A stretch of 33,997 bases of DNA from assembly GCA_020348865.1 (NCBI GenBank), contig CP070754.1, positions 445,311 to 479,307 on the forward strand, written 5' to 3'. The notes beneath the pieces are model-generated. The model saw only the letters and a list, made by a program, of their open reading frames with translations, had not been told where the DNA came from and did not search any database. Shown here piece by piece: positions 24,446 to 31,135 of the stretch. The position numbers and the translations under genes were made by a program. Each line of letters starts with the position of its first letter. Within the stretch, counting starts at the first letter, position 1. This DNA comes from Candidatus Bathyarchaeota archaeon (GTDB taxonomy: Archaea > Thermoproteota > Bathyarchaeia > Bathyarchaeales > Bathyarchaeaceae).

Positions 24446-25567
24446 TTAAGCAGGTTTAAATTTGTCCTTCAATCTTTCCAGGAGCTTGGGTAAGGTAGTG
24501 TACTCCATAATATTACTGCCTAGTCGGGCTGGTTCAAACTCCCCCATGCGCCGTAAGGTAACAGCGTACTCCACGGCTTCACGACGGGCCAGGTCAAAAG
24601 CTGGGTCGTCGAACAAATCGCTTATCAAAGGATTGCCATGATCGTCACTTGCAATTTTGCCGTGTGCAATCTGTAGGCCGAGTGCAACCATTCTGGGAGG
24701 GCCGTCAAAGGCGGTGCACTTGCTATCTTTCAACCCAACGGGCATCAATGGTCCCCAATGACTACCGCGCATCCAACCCTCAACAAAGTAGCTGTGCATG
24801 AACGGTACCAATGTTTCTCCAAGCGCAGGTAGGCCGTGTTGAGCTCTTACAATCGCGACGGGGTCATCCTTTCCAACGTATTTGCCTGCAATCAACGACA
24901 GTTTCGTTGTGCTTGTTGAGGCGCATATGAGGTTGTCTCTGGCTCGCCGTACATGTGCGACGATATAGCGACTGGGCGATCCGATTAGTGCAATCAGTTC
25001 ATACATTTCTTCGGGGCATTTCAAAGTTATCTTCTTGTTTTTAATCGAGTCAAGCACTTCGAATTTGAATCCGCCTGCCATGTCTGGGTCGATTATTAAT
25101 CCTGCAGTATTGGTGGGGTCGGCGAATATGCGGAACATGGGATAGTTGAAGGCTCCCGGTTCTGTCTTGTCAGCGGCGAAGATGACTATTGGGTCAGACC
25201 CTCTTTCTTCTATTTCCATTTCAGCGACGCCTGGACCCATTCCACGAACGTTTCCGCTGAATGCGGTCTTCAGGAGGTCTTGCCCTGCACCGTACAGTTT
25301 GAGGTCTCTAGCCTTTTTCGCGGCTTTTTGGAACGTGTCCCAAGCCAGTTTGTGAATCTCACGGTTGCTCTCTCCTCTTTCGTGGATCATTAGGAGTTCA
25401 AGGTCGTCTCCAGCATGGAATACATAGTGACTGTTGATGATTCCTTCTTTTTCTGCTTTCCTAAGGCATTCTTCTCCGATTTCCAGCAGGGGCTTAGGCA
25501 CAGTGTGATGTCCAGCAAGTGAGCCTACGTCACATTTTATCACCGATATCGTCGTTTTTTCAGGCAT
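24446..25567 (-). CDS. fbp: Fructose-1,6-bisphosphate aldolase/phosphatase
   Basis: The bifunctional archaeal enzyme that condenses triose phosphates and dephosphorylates the product to fructose 6-phosphate, driving gluconeogenesis. The N-terminus TTISVIKCDVGSLAGHHTVP gives metal-binding Asp and His. Other family motifs are HAGDDLELLMIHERGE, GNVRGMGPGVAEME, FAADKTEPGAFNYPMFRIFA and GLIIDPDMAGGFKFEVLD. PFMHSYFVEGWMRGSHWGP supplies the region of the Schiff-base lysine loop and substrate contacts. ATG at 25567 gives 373 residues with MPEKTTISV; an in-frame GTG at 25576 is less likely. It is convergent with the winged-helix/DUF5752-like gene. Together with the glucan genes it connects carbon assimilation to polymer storage. 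Confidence 0.96.
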   Translation of the reverse strand: MPEKTTISVIKCDVGSLAGHHTVPKPLLEIGEECLRKAEKEGIINSHYVFHAGDDLELLMIHERGESNREIHKLAWDTFQKAAKKARDLKLYGAGQDLLKTAFSGNVRGMGPGVAEMEIEERGSDPIVIFAADKTEPGAFNYPMFRIFADPTNTAGLIIDPDMAGGFKFEVLDSIKNKKITLKCPEEMYELIALIGSPSRYIVAHVRRARDNLICASTSTTKLSLIAGKYVGKDDPVAIVRAQHGLPALGETLVPFMHSYFVEGWMRGSHWGPLMPVGLKDSKCTAFDGPPRMVALGLQIAHGKIASDDHGNPLISDLFDDPAFDLARREAVEYAVTLRRMGEFEPARLGSNIMEYTTLPKLLERLKDKFKPA

Positions 25568-25951
25568 CCCACACACGCCTCATGACTTTCAATTGCTGAC
25601 GTAGTTCTCTAATCCCTTCTTAAAAGACTTCCCCAGAATGTTCGACTCCAGCCTGGCTGTAAGTTTCTTCTTTGGTTCGTTGCGGATTGGGTAATCAACG
25701 CCTCTTTTGTTGGGATTGCGAGTAGATATTCGGAATGTTATGGGCGAGCTTGCTGCCATCTGCACAAGATACTTGGAAGGTTTGCAGAGAACTTGTCCTT
25801 AGCGTTCCTGATGGAGAAAGAAGCAGTTGGGAAAGCTTAATGCTGGGTATTGTGTTGGAGAAAGATCTGGCGAAAGAAATGTTGGTGCACAAGAGCTTGG
25901 TGAAACATAGCACAACGTTTTTGGCTTGAGACCTCAGTTTCTGATGGATAG
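25568..25951. other. Intergenic region before the tRNA gene
   Basis: About 380 nt with no supported gene. A 64-codon frame at 25735-25929 lacks an SD sequence and any recognisable features. The tRNA promoter and the fbp promoter must lie here; no single convincing TATA box was picked. Confidence 0.35.
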
Positions 25952-25983
25952 GGGCCCGTAGCCCAGACTGGATCAAGGCGCCG

Positions 25984-26010
25984 AACTGCCCAGAAGAGGG
26001 TAGTGCGTAA
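25984..26010 (+). other. tRNA intron 1, non-canonical position 29/30
   Basis: It fits a bulge-helix-bulge splice motif: exon GCGC (25978-25981) pairs with intron GCGT (26005-26008), flanked by 3-nt bulges CGA and AAG that contain the two splice sites. Inside, ACTGCCC and GGGTAGT form a 7-bp hairpin with a 6-nt loop. Confidence 0.75.
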
Positions 26011-26018
26011 GCCTCCGG

Positions 26019-26030
26019 ACCGTGGAAGAA
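26019..26030 (+). other. tRNA intron 2, canonical position 37/38
   Basis: A 12-nt insert after position 37. A relaxed splice motif can form: loop bases CTCC (26013-26016) face GAAG (26025-26028) with one mismatch, and AAA makes the 3' bulge. It is near the lower size limit known for archaeal tRNA introns. Confidence 0.6.
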
Positions 26031-26206
26031 AGCCGGAGATCCGGGGTTCAAATCCCCGCGGGCCCGCCACCTTTCTGGTTTGGAATCAGCGCTTCTGTAT
26101 CCTACGAGGCTCCTGTATGCAAACCTCCGCGAGACGATAGTAGAATAGCTTAAAATGTTGGGCGCAACCACACTAGTCAGAAGACATCAGAGATTGAGGG
26201 GAGTCT

Positions 26207-27208
26207 ATGGAACAACCTGAGAATATCTCCATGTGGGTTGAGAAATATCGTCCGAAAACACTAGATGAAGTTGTCGATTTGAAGAGTGTTGTAGAAAGCT
26301 TGAAGGCTTTCCTGAAAACACCTAAGACGATGCCGCACCTGCTTTTTGCTGGGATGCCAGGCACAGGCAAGACTACCATAGCGTTATGCATCGCTCGGCA
26401 ATTATTTGGGTCGAGTTGGAGGACTTTTACTTTGGAACTTAACGCATCCGATGAACGAGGGATCAAGATAGTTCGGGAAAGGATCAAGGATTTCGCTCGT
26501 TATACTAGAGGAGCATTTGGCAATATCCCATACGTAATAATCATACTTGATGAAAGCGACCAGATGACACGTCAGGCTCAAACAGCTTTAAGGAGGATAA
26601 TGGAGACTAGTTCAAACACATGTCGGTTTATGCTTATATGCAACTACTCGAGCAAGATTATAGAGCCGATTCAGAGCCGATGTGCTGTATTCCGGTTTTC
26701 TATGCTTGACAAAGAGAATATGGTGGAGCATCTCGGTTACATATCTGGAAAGGAGAATGTCAGTTTGCTCCCCGATGCTGCTGAAGCAATTGTTGAATAT
26801 TCTGAGGGCGATTTGAGACGAGCGATAAATGCTCTGCAGACTGCATCCGCTTATACTAAAACAAAAACAGTGGATAAGAAGGCGGTTCTAAGAGTCATTG
26901 GAGAAGCCAGTCCAAAAAAGGTTCAGCTTATGCTGAACAAAGCCCTTGGTAGTGACTTCGTCGAGGCTAGACGTATGATGTACGAGTTGATGGGTCAGTA
27001 CGGGCTTTCTGGTTCAGATATTATACGGCAGGTGCACAGGGAAATATTCAAGGTCTCGCATCTCACAACAGAGGAGAAGGCTGAACTTGCTAACATTATC
27101 GGAGAATACGATTTTCGCCTAGTTGAAGGTGCAAACGACGATATTCAGTTGAGCGCTTTGCTAGCACAATTTTCCAAATTTGGCAAGTTGAGGGAAGCCG
27201 GTAATTGA
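26207..27208 (+). CDS. rfcS: Replication factor C small subunit
   Basis: AAA+ subunit of the clamp loader that opens PCNA and places it on primed DNA. Residues 9-17 are MWVEKYRPK, typical of archaeal RFC. Walker A is GMPGTGKTT at residues 49-57, Walker B is IIILDESDQM, and the SRC motif with the arginine finger is IQSRCAVFRF. GDLRRAINALQT is sensor 2. At 333 residues it matches the family. The ATG is preceded by GAGGGGAG with good spacing, and TTAAAATG around 26150 may be the TATA box. It overlaps rfcL by 4 nt (TTGA), so the two subunits are made from one mRNA. The tRNA-Arg gene lies just upstream. Confidence 0.97.
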   Translation: MEQPENISMWVEKYRPKTLDEVVDLKSVVESLKAFLKTPKTMPHLLFAGMPGTGKTTIALCIARQLFGSSWRTFTLELNASDERGIKIVRERIKDFARYTRGAFGNIPYVIIILDESDQMTRQAQTALRRIMETSSNTCRFMLICNYSSKIIEPIQSRCAVFRFSMLDKENMVEHLGYISGKENVSLLPDAAEAIVEYSEGDLRRAINALQTASAYTKTKTVDKKAVLRVIGEASPKKVQLMLNKALGSDFVEARRMMYELMGQYGLSGSDIIRQVHREIFKVSHLTTEEKAELANIIGEYDFRLVEGANDDIQLSALLAQFSKFGKLREAGN

Positions 27209-28485
27209 AAGATGAATTGATGTGGGTTGAAAAGTACCGCCCAAAGAGAATCGCTGAAATAGTTGGAAACGAAGAAGCCAAAGTTTCTTTTGTTGAATGG
27301 CTAAGAAGCAACCGTTGGCGGAAGAAGGCAGCGTTGCTCTATGGGCCGCCAGGAGTGGGGAAATCGGCTCTGGTGCATGCAGCTGCCAATGAACTGAACT
27401 TCAAGATTATCGAAATGAACGCAAGCGACATCCGAACGGAAAAAGCTATTGGTAAGATCGCTGGTCCTGCTACAACTTTTGTTGCTCTGGACAAGTTTTC
27501 CGCCAACACTGAAGGCAGTCTTCTCTTTCTAGATGAGGTGGATGGGATTTTTGGGGTCCAAGATAGAGGTGGCGTTGGCGCGATATTGAAGATTTTCGCG
27601 CAGAAAAAGGGAAGGAAGGAGAAGAAGACAAAAGAAAGAAAAGAGATTCAAGGATCACAGATACCTGTTGTTTTGGCTGCGAATGATCCTGACCTCAGGA
27701 AACTTCGTCCGTTGAGAAAGGTTTGCCACCTAATCAGATTCCGTAAAGTGCGCATTCCTTTGATAGTGGTTTTGCTGCAGAAGATTTGTTTGATGGAACA
27801 TGTGACCGCGGGGTTTGAAGCTCTTGAGGCTATCGCTCGGAATAGCGGGGGCGACGTACGCTCTGCAATCAATGATTTGCAGACTCTGAGTGAAGGAGGT
27901 GAAGCTCTCCGGGTTCAAGATGTTGCGAGTTTACATCCTAGAAACAGAAGTTTTGACTTCGCCGACACGTTGAAAGGAGTTTTCTCGGCGAAGTCCTCAC
28001 AAGAAGCGATGTCAGTACTGAACAGTACGACTATTGACTTTGATTCATTAGTGTTATCTATTCATGATAATCTTCCTCTTCGATGTAAGGATCCGGTTGA
28101 ACTGGGCGTCGCGTATGATCTCTTGTCAAAAGCAGACGTCTTCAGAGGAAGGATAGGACTAGAGAACTGGCGTCTTCTAAAATATTTCTTTAGCCTGATT
28201 TCTCAGGCAACGACGGTTTCATCACAACCCTTTCAACCTTTTGACTTCATATTTCCTCCTATGAGGATAATTGCTCTGTTTTGGACCAAGGGCAAGCGAG
28301 TGACTTTGGAAGCTCTGTGTGCCAAAATAGGGGCGAGATGTCACGTTTCACGAAGGTCAGCCAAGTTGGATTTCGTTCCTTTCATAAAGGCAATTCTGAA
28401 GGAGGATAAGTCAGCTCCGCTAGGTGCTTGGTTCCAATTGGACGATAAGGAGATGGGACATCTTATGAACATGGGTCGGCTTTAA
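27205..28485 (+). CDS. rfcL: Replication factor C large subunit
   Basis: Large AAA+ subunit of the archaeal clamp loader. It starts with MWVEKYRPKRIAEIVGN, and has Walker A LYGPPGVGKSALVHAAA (about residues 45-61), Walker B LLFLDEVDGIFG and sensor 2 GGDVRSAINDLQTL. A Lys/Glu-rich segment (KGRKEKKTKERKE) follows the Walker B region. The C-terminal collar part is about residues 250-420. It has 426 residues. No QxxLxxFF-like PCNA-interaction peptide, common at the end of archaeal RfcL, is visible: the protein ends DKEMGHLMNMGRL. The TTG start overlaps the rfcS stop (TTGA). An in-frame ATG lies five codons inside. A Cys-rich gene follows 14 nt after its stop. Confidence 0.95.
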   Translation: MKDELMWVEKYRPKRIAEIVGNEEAKVSFVEWLRSNRWRKKAALLYGPPGVGKSALVHAAANELNFKIIEMNASDIRTEKAIGKIAGPATTFVALDKFSANTEGSLLFLDEVDGIFGVQDRGGVGAILKIFAQKKGRKEKKTKERKEIQGSQIPVVLAANDPDLRKLRPLRKVCHLIRFRKVRIPLIVVLLQKICLMEHVTAGFEALEAIARNSGGDVRSAINDLQTLSEGGEALRVQDVASLHPRNRSFDFADTLKGVFSAKSSQEAMSVLNSTTIDFDSLVLSIHDNLPLRCKDPVELGVAYDLLSKADVFRGRIGLENWRLLKYFFSLISQATTVSSQPFQPFDFIFPPMRIIALFWTKGKRVTLEALCAKIGARCHVSRRSAKLDFVPFIKAILKEDKSAPLGAWFQLDDKEMGHLMNMGRL

Positions 28486-28499
28486 TTGAGGGCTGCGAA

Positions 28500-28862
28500 G
28501 TGCAGGTTCTGAACAGAAAGTCTTTCAAGCTTCCCTTTGTTGGCAAAGACAAGTTTGTTCGACTTACGAGAGTGGGTTTAGGCTATGACGGAGGTTCTTT
28601 TCACGTAAGGGACAACAATAACGTTGAGAAAATCGTCGACATCATCTCTGACGTACTCGGTGAGAAGGTTTCTTTCTTTCAAACATGTGTCTTATGTGGG
28701 CAAGATTTTCTTTGCTCGGGTTGTAGACATCAAGATCTGTGCCCTACGAAAGATCTGCCACTTCAATGCATTTGCGAGAATTGTCGGGCAACGCCAAAGT
28801 TGTATGATCAATACGTAAAAAACCTTGGCTCGGGCAAGTTAGCCAGCACAGAGTTACGGTGA
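28500..28862 (+). CDS. Cys-rich protein of unknown function, linked to rfcL
   Basis: Not recognised. Of 120 residues, the N-terminal half (about 1-60) looks like a small alpha/beta domain (FVGKDKFVRLTRVGLGYDGG, then VEKIVDIISDVLGEKVSFF). Residues about 63-96 carry eight cysteines as CVLC, CSGC, C, CIC and C, in the pattern CxxC-x5-CxxC-x5-C-x7-CxC-x2-C, probably two zinc sites. There is no signal peptide or membrane segment. The GTG start lies 14 nt after rfcL with GAGG about 8 nt upstream, so it is probably in the rfcS-rfcL operon. A role with the clamp loader or in DNA processing is suggested by position only. Confidence 0.7.
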   Translation: MQVLNRKSFKLPFVGKDKFVRLTRVGLGYDGGSFHVRDNNNVEKIVDIISDVLGEKVSFFQTCVLCGQDFLCSGCRHQDLCPTKDLPLQCICENCRATPKLYDQYVKNLGSGKLASTELR

Positions 28863-28943
28863 AATGCATGTGTGCATGGGTGCGGGGATTTTCAATGCAG
28901 GAGTATCCCTGTTTCTTTGGGGTTTATGCATGATGCTGGGGAA

Positions 28944-28955
28944 AAATTAAATATG
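28944..28955 (+). promoter_or_regulatory. Putative TATA box for the winged-helix gene at 29006
   Basis: AAATTAAATATG predicts transcription from about 28976, leaving a leader that contains GGGGGGAGAG. ATGCATGTGTGCATG (28864-28878) and ATGCATGATGC (28926-28936) lie upstream and could be operators. Confidence 0.4.
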
Positions 28956-29005
28956 CTTGTATATCTCTATCTATTAGTTGGGCGTTGAGGGGGGAGAGTG
29001 TAGTT

Positions 29006-29275
29006 TTGCAGAGGAGTCAGTGGGATATTATGGCTAGTGTTCTGCGGCTTGCAGAGAACCCTATATCCAAGACGCGTATTATGTATGGGGCTAATCTTAG
29101 TTTCAGGCAGCTTGAGAGGTACTTGGAGTTTCTTCTTGATACCGGTTTTCTAGGTGTGAGAGAAGAGAGGCAGAGTAAGGTGACACAGCTGTTCTTTACA
29201 ACGGATAGTGGTTTTTCTTTTCTTGAGGCTTATCGAAAGTTGGAAGAGATCGTCAAGGGGGAGAAACGTTTCTAA
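29006..29275 (+). CDS. Archaeal winged-helix protein (HTH_45-like), paralogue 2
   Basis: A predicted DNA-binding protein of 89 residues. QWDIMASVLRLAENPISKTR, then IMYGANLSFRQLERYLEFLL, then a wing around REERQSKVTQLFFTTDSG, match the paralogues at 14051 and 30238. The C-terminus is a charged helix (FLEAYRKLEEIVKGEKRF). The TTG at 29006 is preferred over an upstream TTG at 28985 because GGGGGGAGAG is 7 nt away. It overlaps the convergent winged-helix gene at 29272 by 4 nt. Two ATGCAT-type palindromes lie upstream, so self-regulation is possible. Confidence 0.8.
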   Translation: MQRSQWDIMASVLRLAENPISKTRIMYGANLSFRQLERYLEFLLDTGFLGVREERQSKVTQLFFTTDSGFSFLEAYRKLEEIVKGEKRF

Positions 29276-29496
29276 CGCGTTTCTGTTTCTTTGAGGAACT
29301 TCGTTAGTGCGGTGTTGGCTTTCACTTTTTTGCGTTTGCTGTCAAGGTCGATGAAGTCATAGTCAGCTAGAAATTCCAGAATCTTTTTGGTTTTGGGGTT
29401 TGTCAGTTTGGTTTTGTTGACGATGTCTTCTAGCTTGTGCCATTGACCGTCTCTAATCAGGTCTACCACTTCATCGATTTCCTGCAGTGGTTCCAA
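29272..29496 (-). CDS. Small winged-helix-like protein
   Basis: A 74-residue protein with a helix-turn-helix-like pattern: IDEVVDLIRDGQWHKLEDIV, then NKTKLTNPKTKKILEFLADY, then a basic wing or tail (LDSKRKKVKANTALTKFLKE). It is rich in charged residues and has no cysteines, membrane segment or signal. The start is TTG at 29496, where a TATA-like TTTATA near 29528-29533 on the minus strand predicts a very short leader. Ends of this gene and the winged-helix gene at 29006 overlap by 4 nt. It belongs to a different subgroup from the three HTH_45-like paralogues. Its target is unknown. Confidence 0.7.
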   Translation of the reverse strand: MEPLQEIDEVVDLIRDGQWHKLEDIVNKTKLTNPKTKKILEFLADYDFIDLDSKRKKVKANTALTKFLKETETR

Positions 29497-29723
29497 CTCC
29501 TGGAGAAACCGTATTTTGAGTATAGGTATAAACGATTTGTGAAACCTCGTTTCGTATTAAGGCTGGATGTTTTCTAGAACAATGAGAGTTTTGTATAGAG
29601 TTTAATGCTAGAAGATGTGGGTAGAACGTGGTTCCATGGGTGTTTAAGTAGAAGTTTTCGACCTATGTTATAGAACATTTGGCGTTTGTTCCTGTCCGCT
29701 TCCAATCAGGGAGGGATCAACTA

Positions 29724-30119
29724 GTGGATAATGGAGAATGGAGAGAGTTCCTGGAAAAGCTGAGGAAACGTTGGAGATCATTGTGGGAGGACAGGATAGA
29801 TGACAAAGTGCGGGCTGAAGGCATATCCAGCGAAGATTATGATATGTTGTTTGTTGATCAAGGAACTGTCATCGTAGCCACTAGGAATTACAAGCCTCCA
29901 GACTTCAGGGACATTCTAGACAGACATGTGAAGGATAAGAAGCCTGGTACAGTTGTGGTTCCAAGCCCTGTGGTAGGTGGGTGGGGAAAATTCATTCGCG
30001 ATGTTGTGAGTAGACAGAAGTTTACGAAGCGTGGAAGACCTGTTCCTTCTGAATCTGAGAAGAAGAGGCAACAGTTGAAGAAGGGCGGGCGGGGCTGGCT
30101 TCACGCAGGAACGAGATAA
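29724..30119 (+). CDS. Unknown basic protein
   Basis: Not recognised. From a GTG at 29724, which has GGGAGGG about 8 nt upstream, the product is 131 residues; a TTG at 29679 would add 15. The N-terminal half is a charged helix (EFLEKLRKRWRSLWEDRIDD). The middle looks like an alpha/beta segment (YDMLFVDQGTVIVATRNYK and GTVVVPSPVVGGWGKF). The C-terminal 40 residues are strongly basic (SEKKRQQLKKGG), as in nucleic-acid-binding tails. There is no membrane segment. Upstream, ATGTTATAGAA at 29665-29675 resembles a repeated 12-mer found at 32.9 kb. Confidence 0.6.
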   Translation: MDNGEWREFLEKLRKRWRSLWEDRIDDKVRAEGISSEDYDMLFVDQGTVIVATRNYKPPDFRDILDRHVKDKKPGTVVVPSPVVGGWGKFIRDVVSRQKFTKRGRPVPSESEKKRQQLKKGGRGWLHAGTR

Positions 30120-30237
30120 ACAGCCATTTTACGTGCGCAGATCTCTGTTGAATAGTCGTTATGCAGATGCAGATTAGTGTTTTCTAGTCTTTTCCAGTTG
30201 TTTTGTGCCTTTGCTGAATGGTTTGGTGTAGCTGCAG

Positions 30238-30612
30238 ATGGCCAGGTATAGAAGTAGGTTAGATATCATTGCAGATATTCTCGGTGTGGTCAGTGATGGT
30301 GCTAGAAAGACCCAGATTATGTATCAGGCCAACTTGAGCTACAAGCTCTTGACTCGTTATTTGCAGGATGTTATCGACATGGGCTTGGTGAAGACAGAAG
30401 ATGGAACCATTTATGAGCTTACTAGCAAAGGCTCTGCTTTCCTTCGTCAGTTCAAGGGTTATAATGAGCGTCGAGTAGAGGCTGAAGCGCAGTTGAATGG
30501 TGTTCAGAATGAAAAGATGATTCTGGAGACCAAGTTTCTTAATTCAAAGAAGGCGGATGCAAGGTCGGAGAATCATGCCAACACGGAAGAAGAAGAGGAG
30601 ACGGAAGGGTGA
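30238..30612 (+). CDS. Archaeal winged-helix protein (HTH_45-like), paralogue 3
   Basis: A 124-residue winged-helix protein. SRLDIIADILGVVSDGARKT, IMYQANLSYKLLTRYLQDVI and KTEDGTIYELTSKGSAFL match the paralogues at 14051 and 29006. Unlike them it has a C-terminal extension: a helix (ERRVEAEAQLNGVQNEKMIL) and an acidic tail ending EEEEETEG. The next gene, a two-TM protein, starts inside its last 40 nt, so the two are translationally coupled and the regulator is tied to the membrane/DUF1616 genes that follow. It may control the surface locus or sense its state. The regulatory target is not known. Confidence 0.82.
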   Translation: MARYRSRLDIIADILGVVSDGARKTQIMYQANLSYKLLTRYLQDVIDMGLVKTEDGTIYELTSKGSAFLRQFKGYNERRVEAEAQLNGVQNEKMILETKFLNSKKADARSENHANTEEEEETEG

Positions 30613-31135
30613 GGTGGACATTGCAGTGTCTAGGCTGAGAACTGTTATTGTTCTACTTGTGCTATTTTCTCTTGGATTCTCTATTTTCGTGTCAGCTGTT
30701 CATGGGTCTGGTGTTATGGATGTGGCGTTGCCCCTTATTGAGAGAGCTGAATCGGCTGTAGATGCGGCTTACCAGGCGGTTTTGGAGGCTGAAAAGGCAG
30801 GAGCAGACGTTTCAAGCTTGCTGGACACGTTGAATGCGGGGGCTGAAGCGTTATCTGAAGCGTATATGGCTGATAGAGCTGGAGAATTCGATGATGTAGT
30901 CCACTACGCTGATTTGTGTTATGATTTGGTTGGGGGAGTAGAGACAGAGGCAAATGTGCTACGGGATGAGGCTGCTGCAGAGCAGACCCAACGCATATTC
31001 CTTGCTTCTTTGGGCTCGGCGATTGCTGTTGGCTGCATCTTCTTTGCCGGGTTTTATGGTTGGCGTTTCTTTAAGAGTTGGTATTATCGACGGTTTTCAC
31101 AGATGAAACCAGAGGTTGTAGATCATGAGTCCTGA
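30575..31135 (+). CDS. Two-TM membrane protein with extracytoplasmic helical domain
   Basis: Not recognised by family. The 186-residue product has a very basic N-terminus (PTRKKKRRRKGE), a membrane segment at about residues 22-46 (VIVLLVLFSLGFSIFVSAV), an Ala/Glu-rich helical region of about 95 residues that should lie outside the cell (IERAESAVDAAYQAVLEAEK and later repeats), and a second membrane segment at about 142-165 followed by RFFKSWYYRR. ATG 30575 has GGAG 4 nt upstream. It overlaps the winged-helix gene by 38 nt and the DUF1616-like gene by 11 nt, so the three form a tight operon. Both ends would be in the cytoplasm. Confidence 0.78.
   Translation: MPTRKKKRRRKGEVDIAVSRLRTVIVLLVLFSLGFSIFVSAVHGSGVMDVALPLIERAESAVDAAYQAVLEAEKAGADVSSLLDTLNAGAEALSEAYMADRAGEFDDVVHYADLCYDLVGGVETEANVLRDEAAAEQTQRIFLASLGSAIAVGCIFFAGFYGWRFFKSWYYRRFSQMKPEVVDHES

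Larger units (their letters stand above)
25952..26069 (+). tRNA. tRNA-Arg(CCG) with two introns, CCA encoded
   Basis: Acceptor stem GGGCCCG (25952-25958) pairs exactly with CGGGCCC (26059-26065), followed by discriminator G and an encoded CCA. The D arm has A14, G15, G18-G19 and A21, and A20 as expected for arginine tRNA. The T arm is CGGGG-TTCAAAT-CCCCG. Between D arm and T arm there are 61 nt where 22 are expected, so 39 nt must be intron. Removing 25984-26010 (27 nt, after position 29) and 26019-26030 (12 nt, after position 37) restores a perfect 5-bp stem CCGGC/GCCGG and the loop CTCCGGA with U33 and anticodon CCG (26015-26017). No single-intron solution I tried gave a paired anticodon stem together with U33. 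The exact second junction has a one-base ambiguity. Confidence 0.82.

Noticed and set aside
25735-25929. 64-codon frame upstream of the tRNA gene
   Set aside because: No SD sequence, no recognisable domain and no nearby promoter pattern; kept as intergenic.
25988-25990. Reading the tRNA as tRNA-Gly(GCC) with one canonical intron
   Set aside because: A 39-nt single intron gives U33 and GCC, but the anticodon stem CCGAA/GCCGG would have two mismatched pairs; the two-intron Arg(CCG) solution pairs completely and has a strict splice motif at the first intron.
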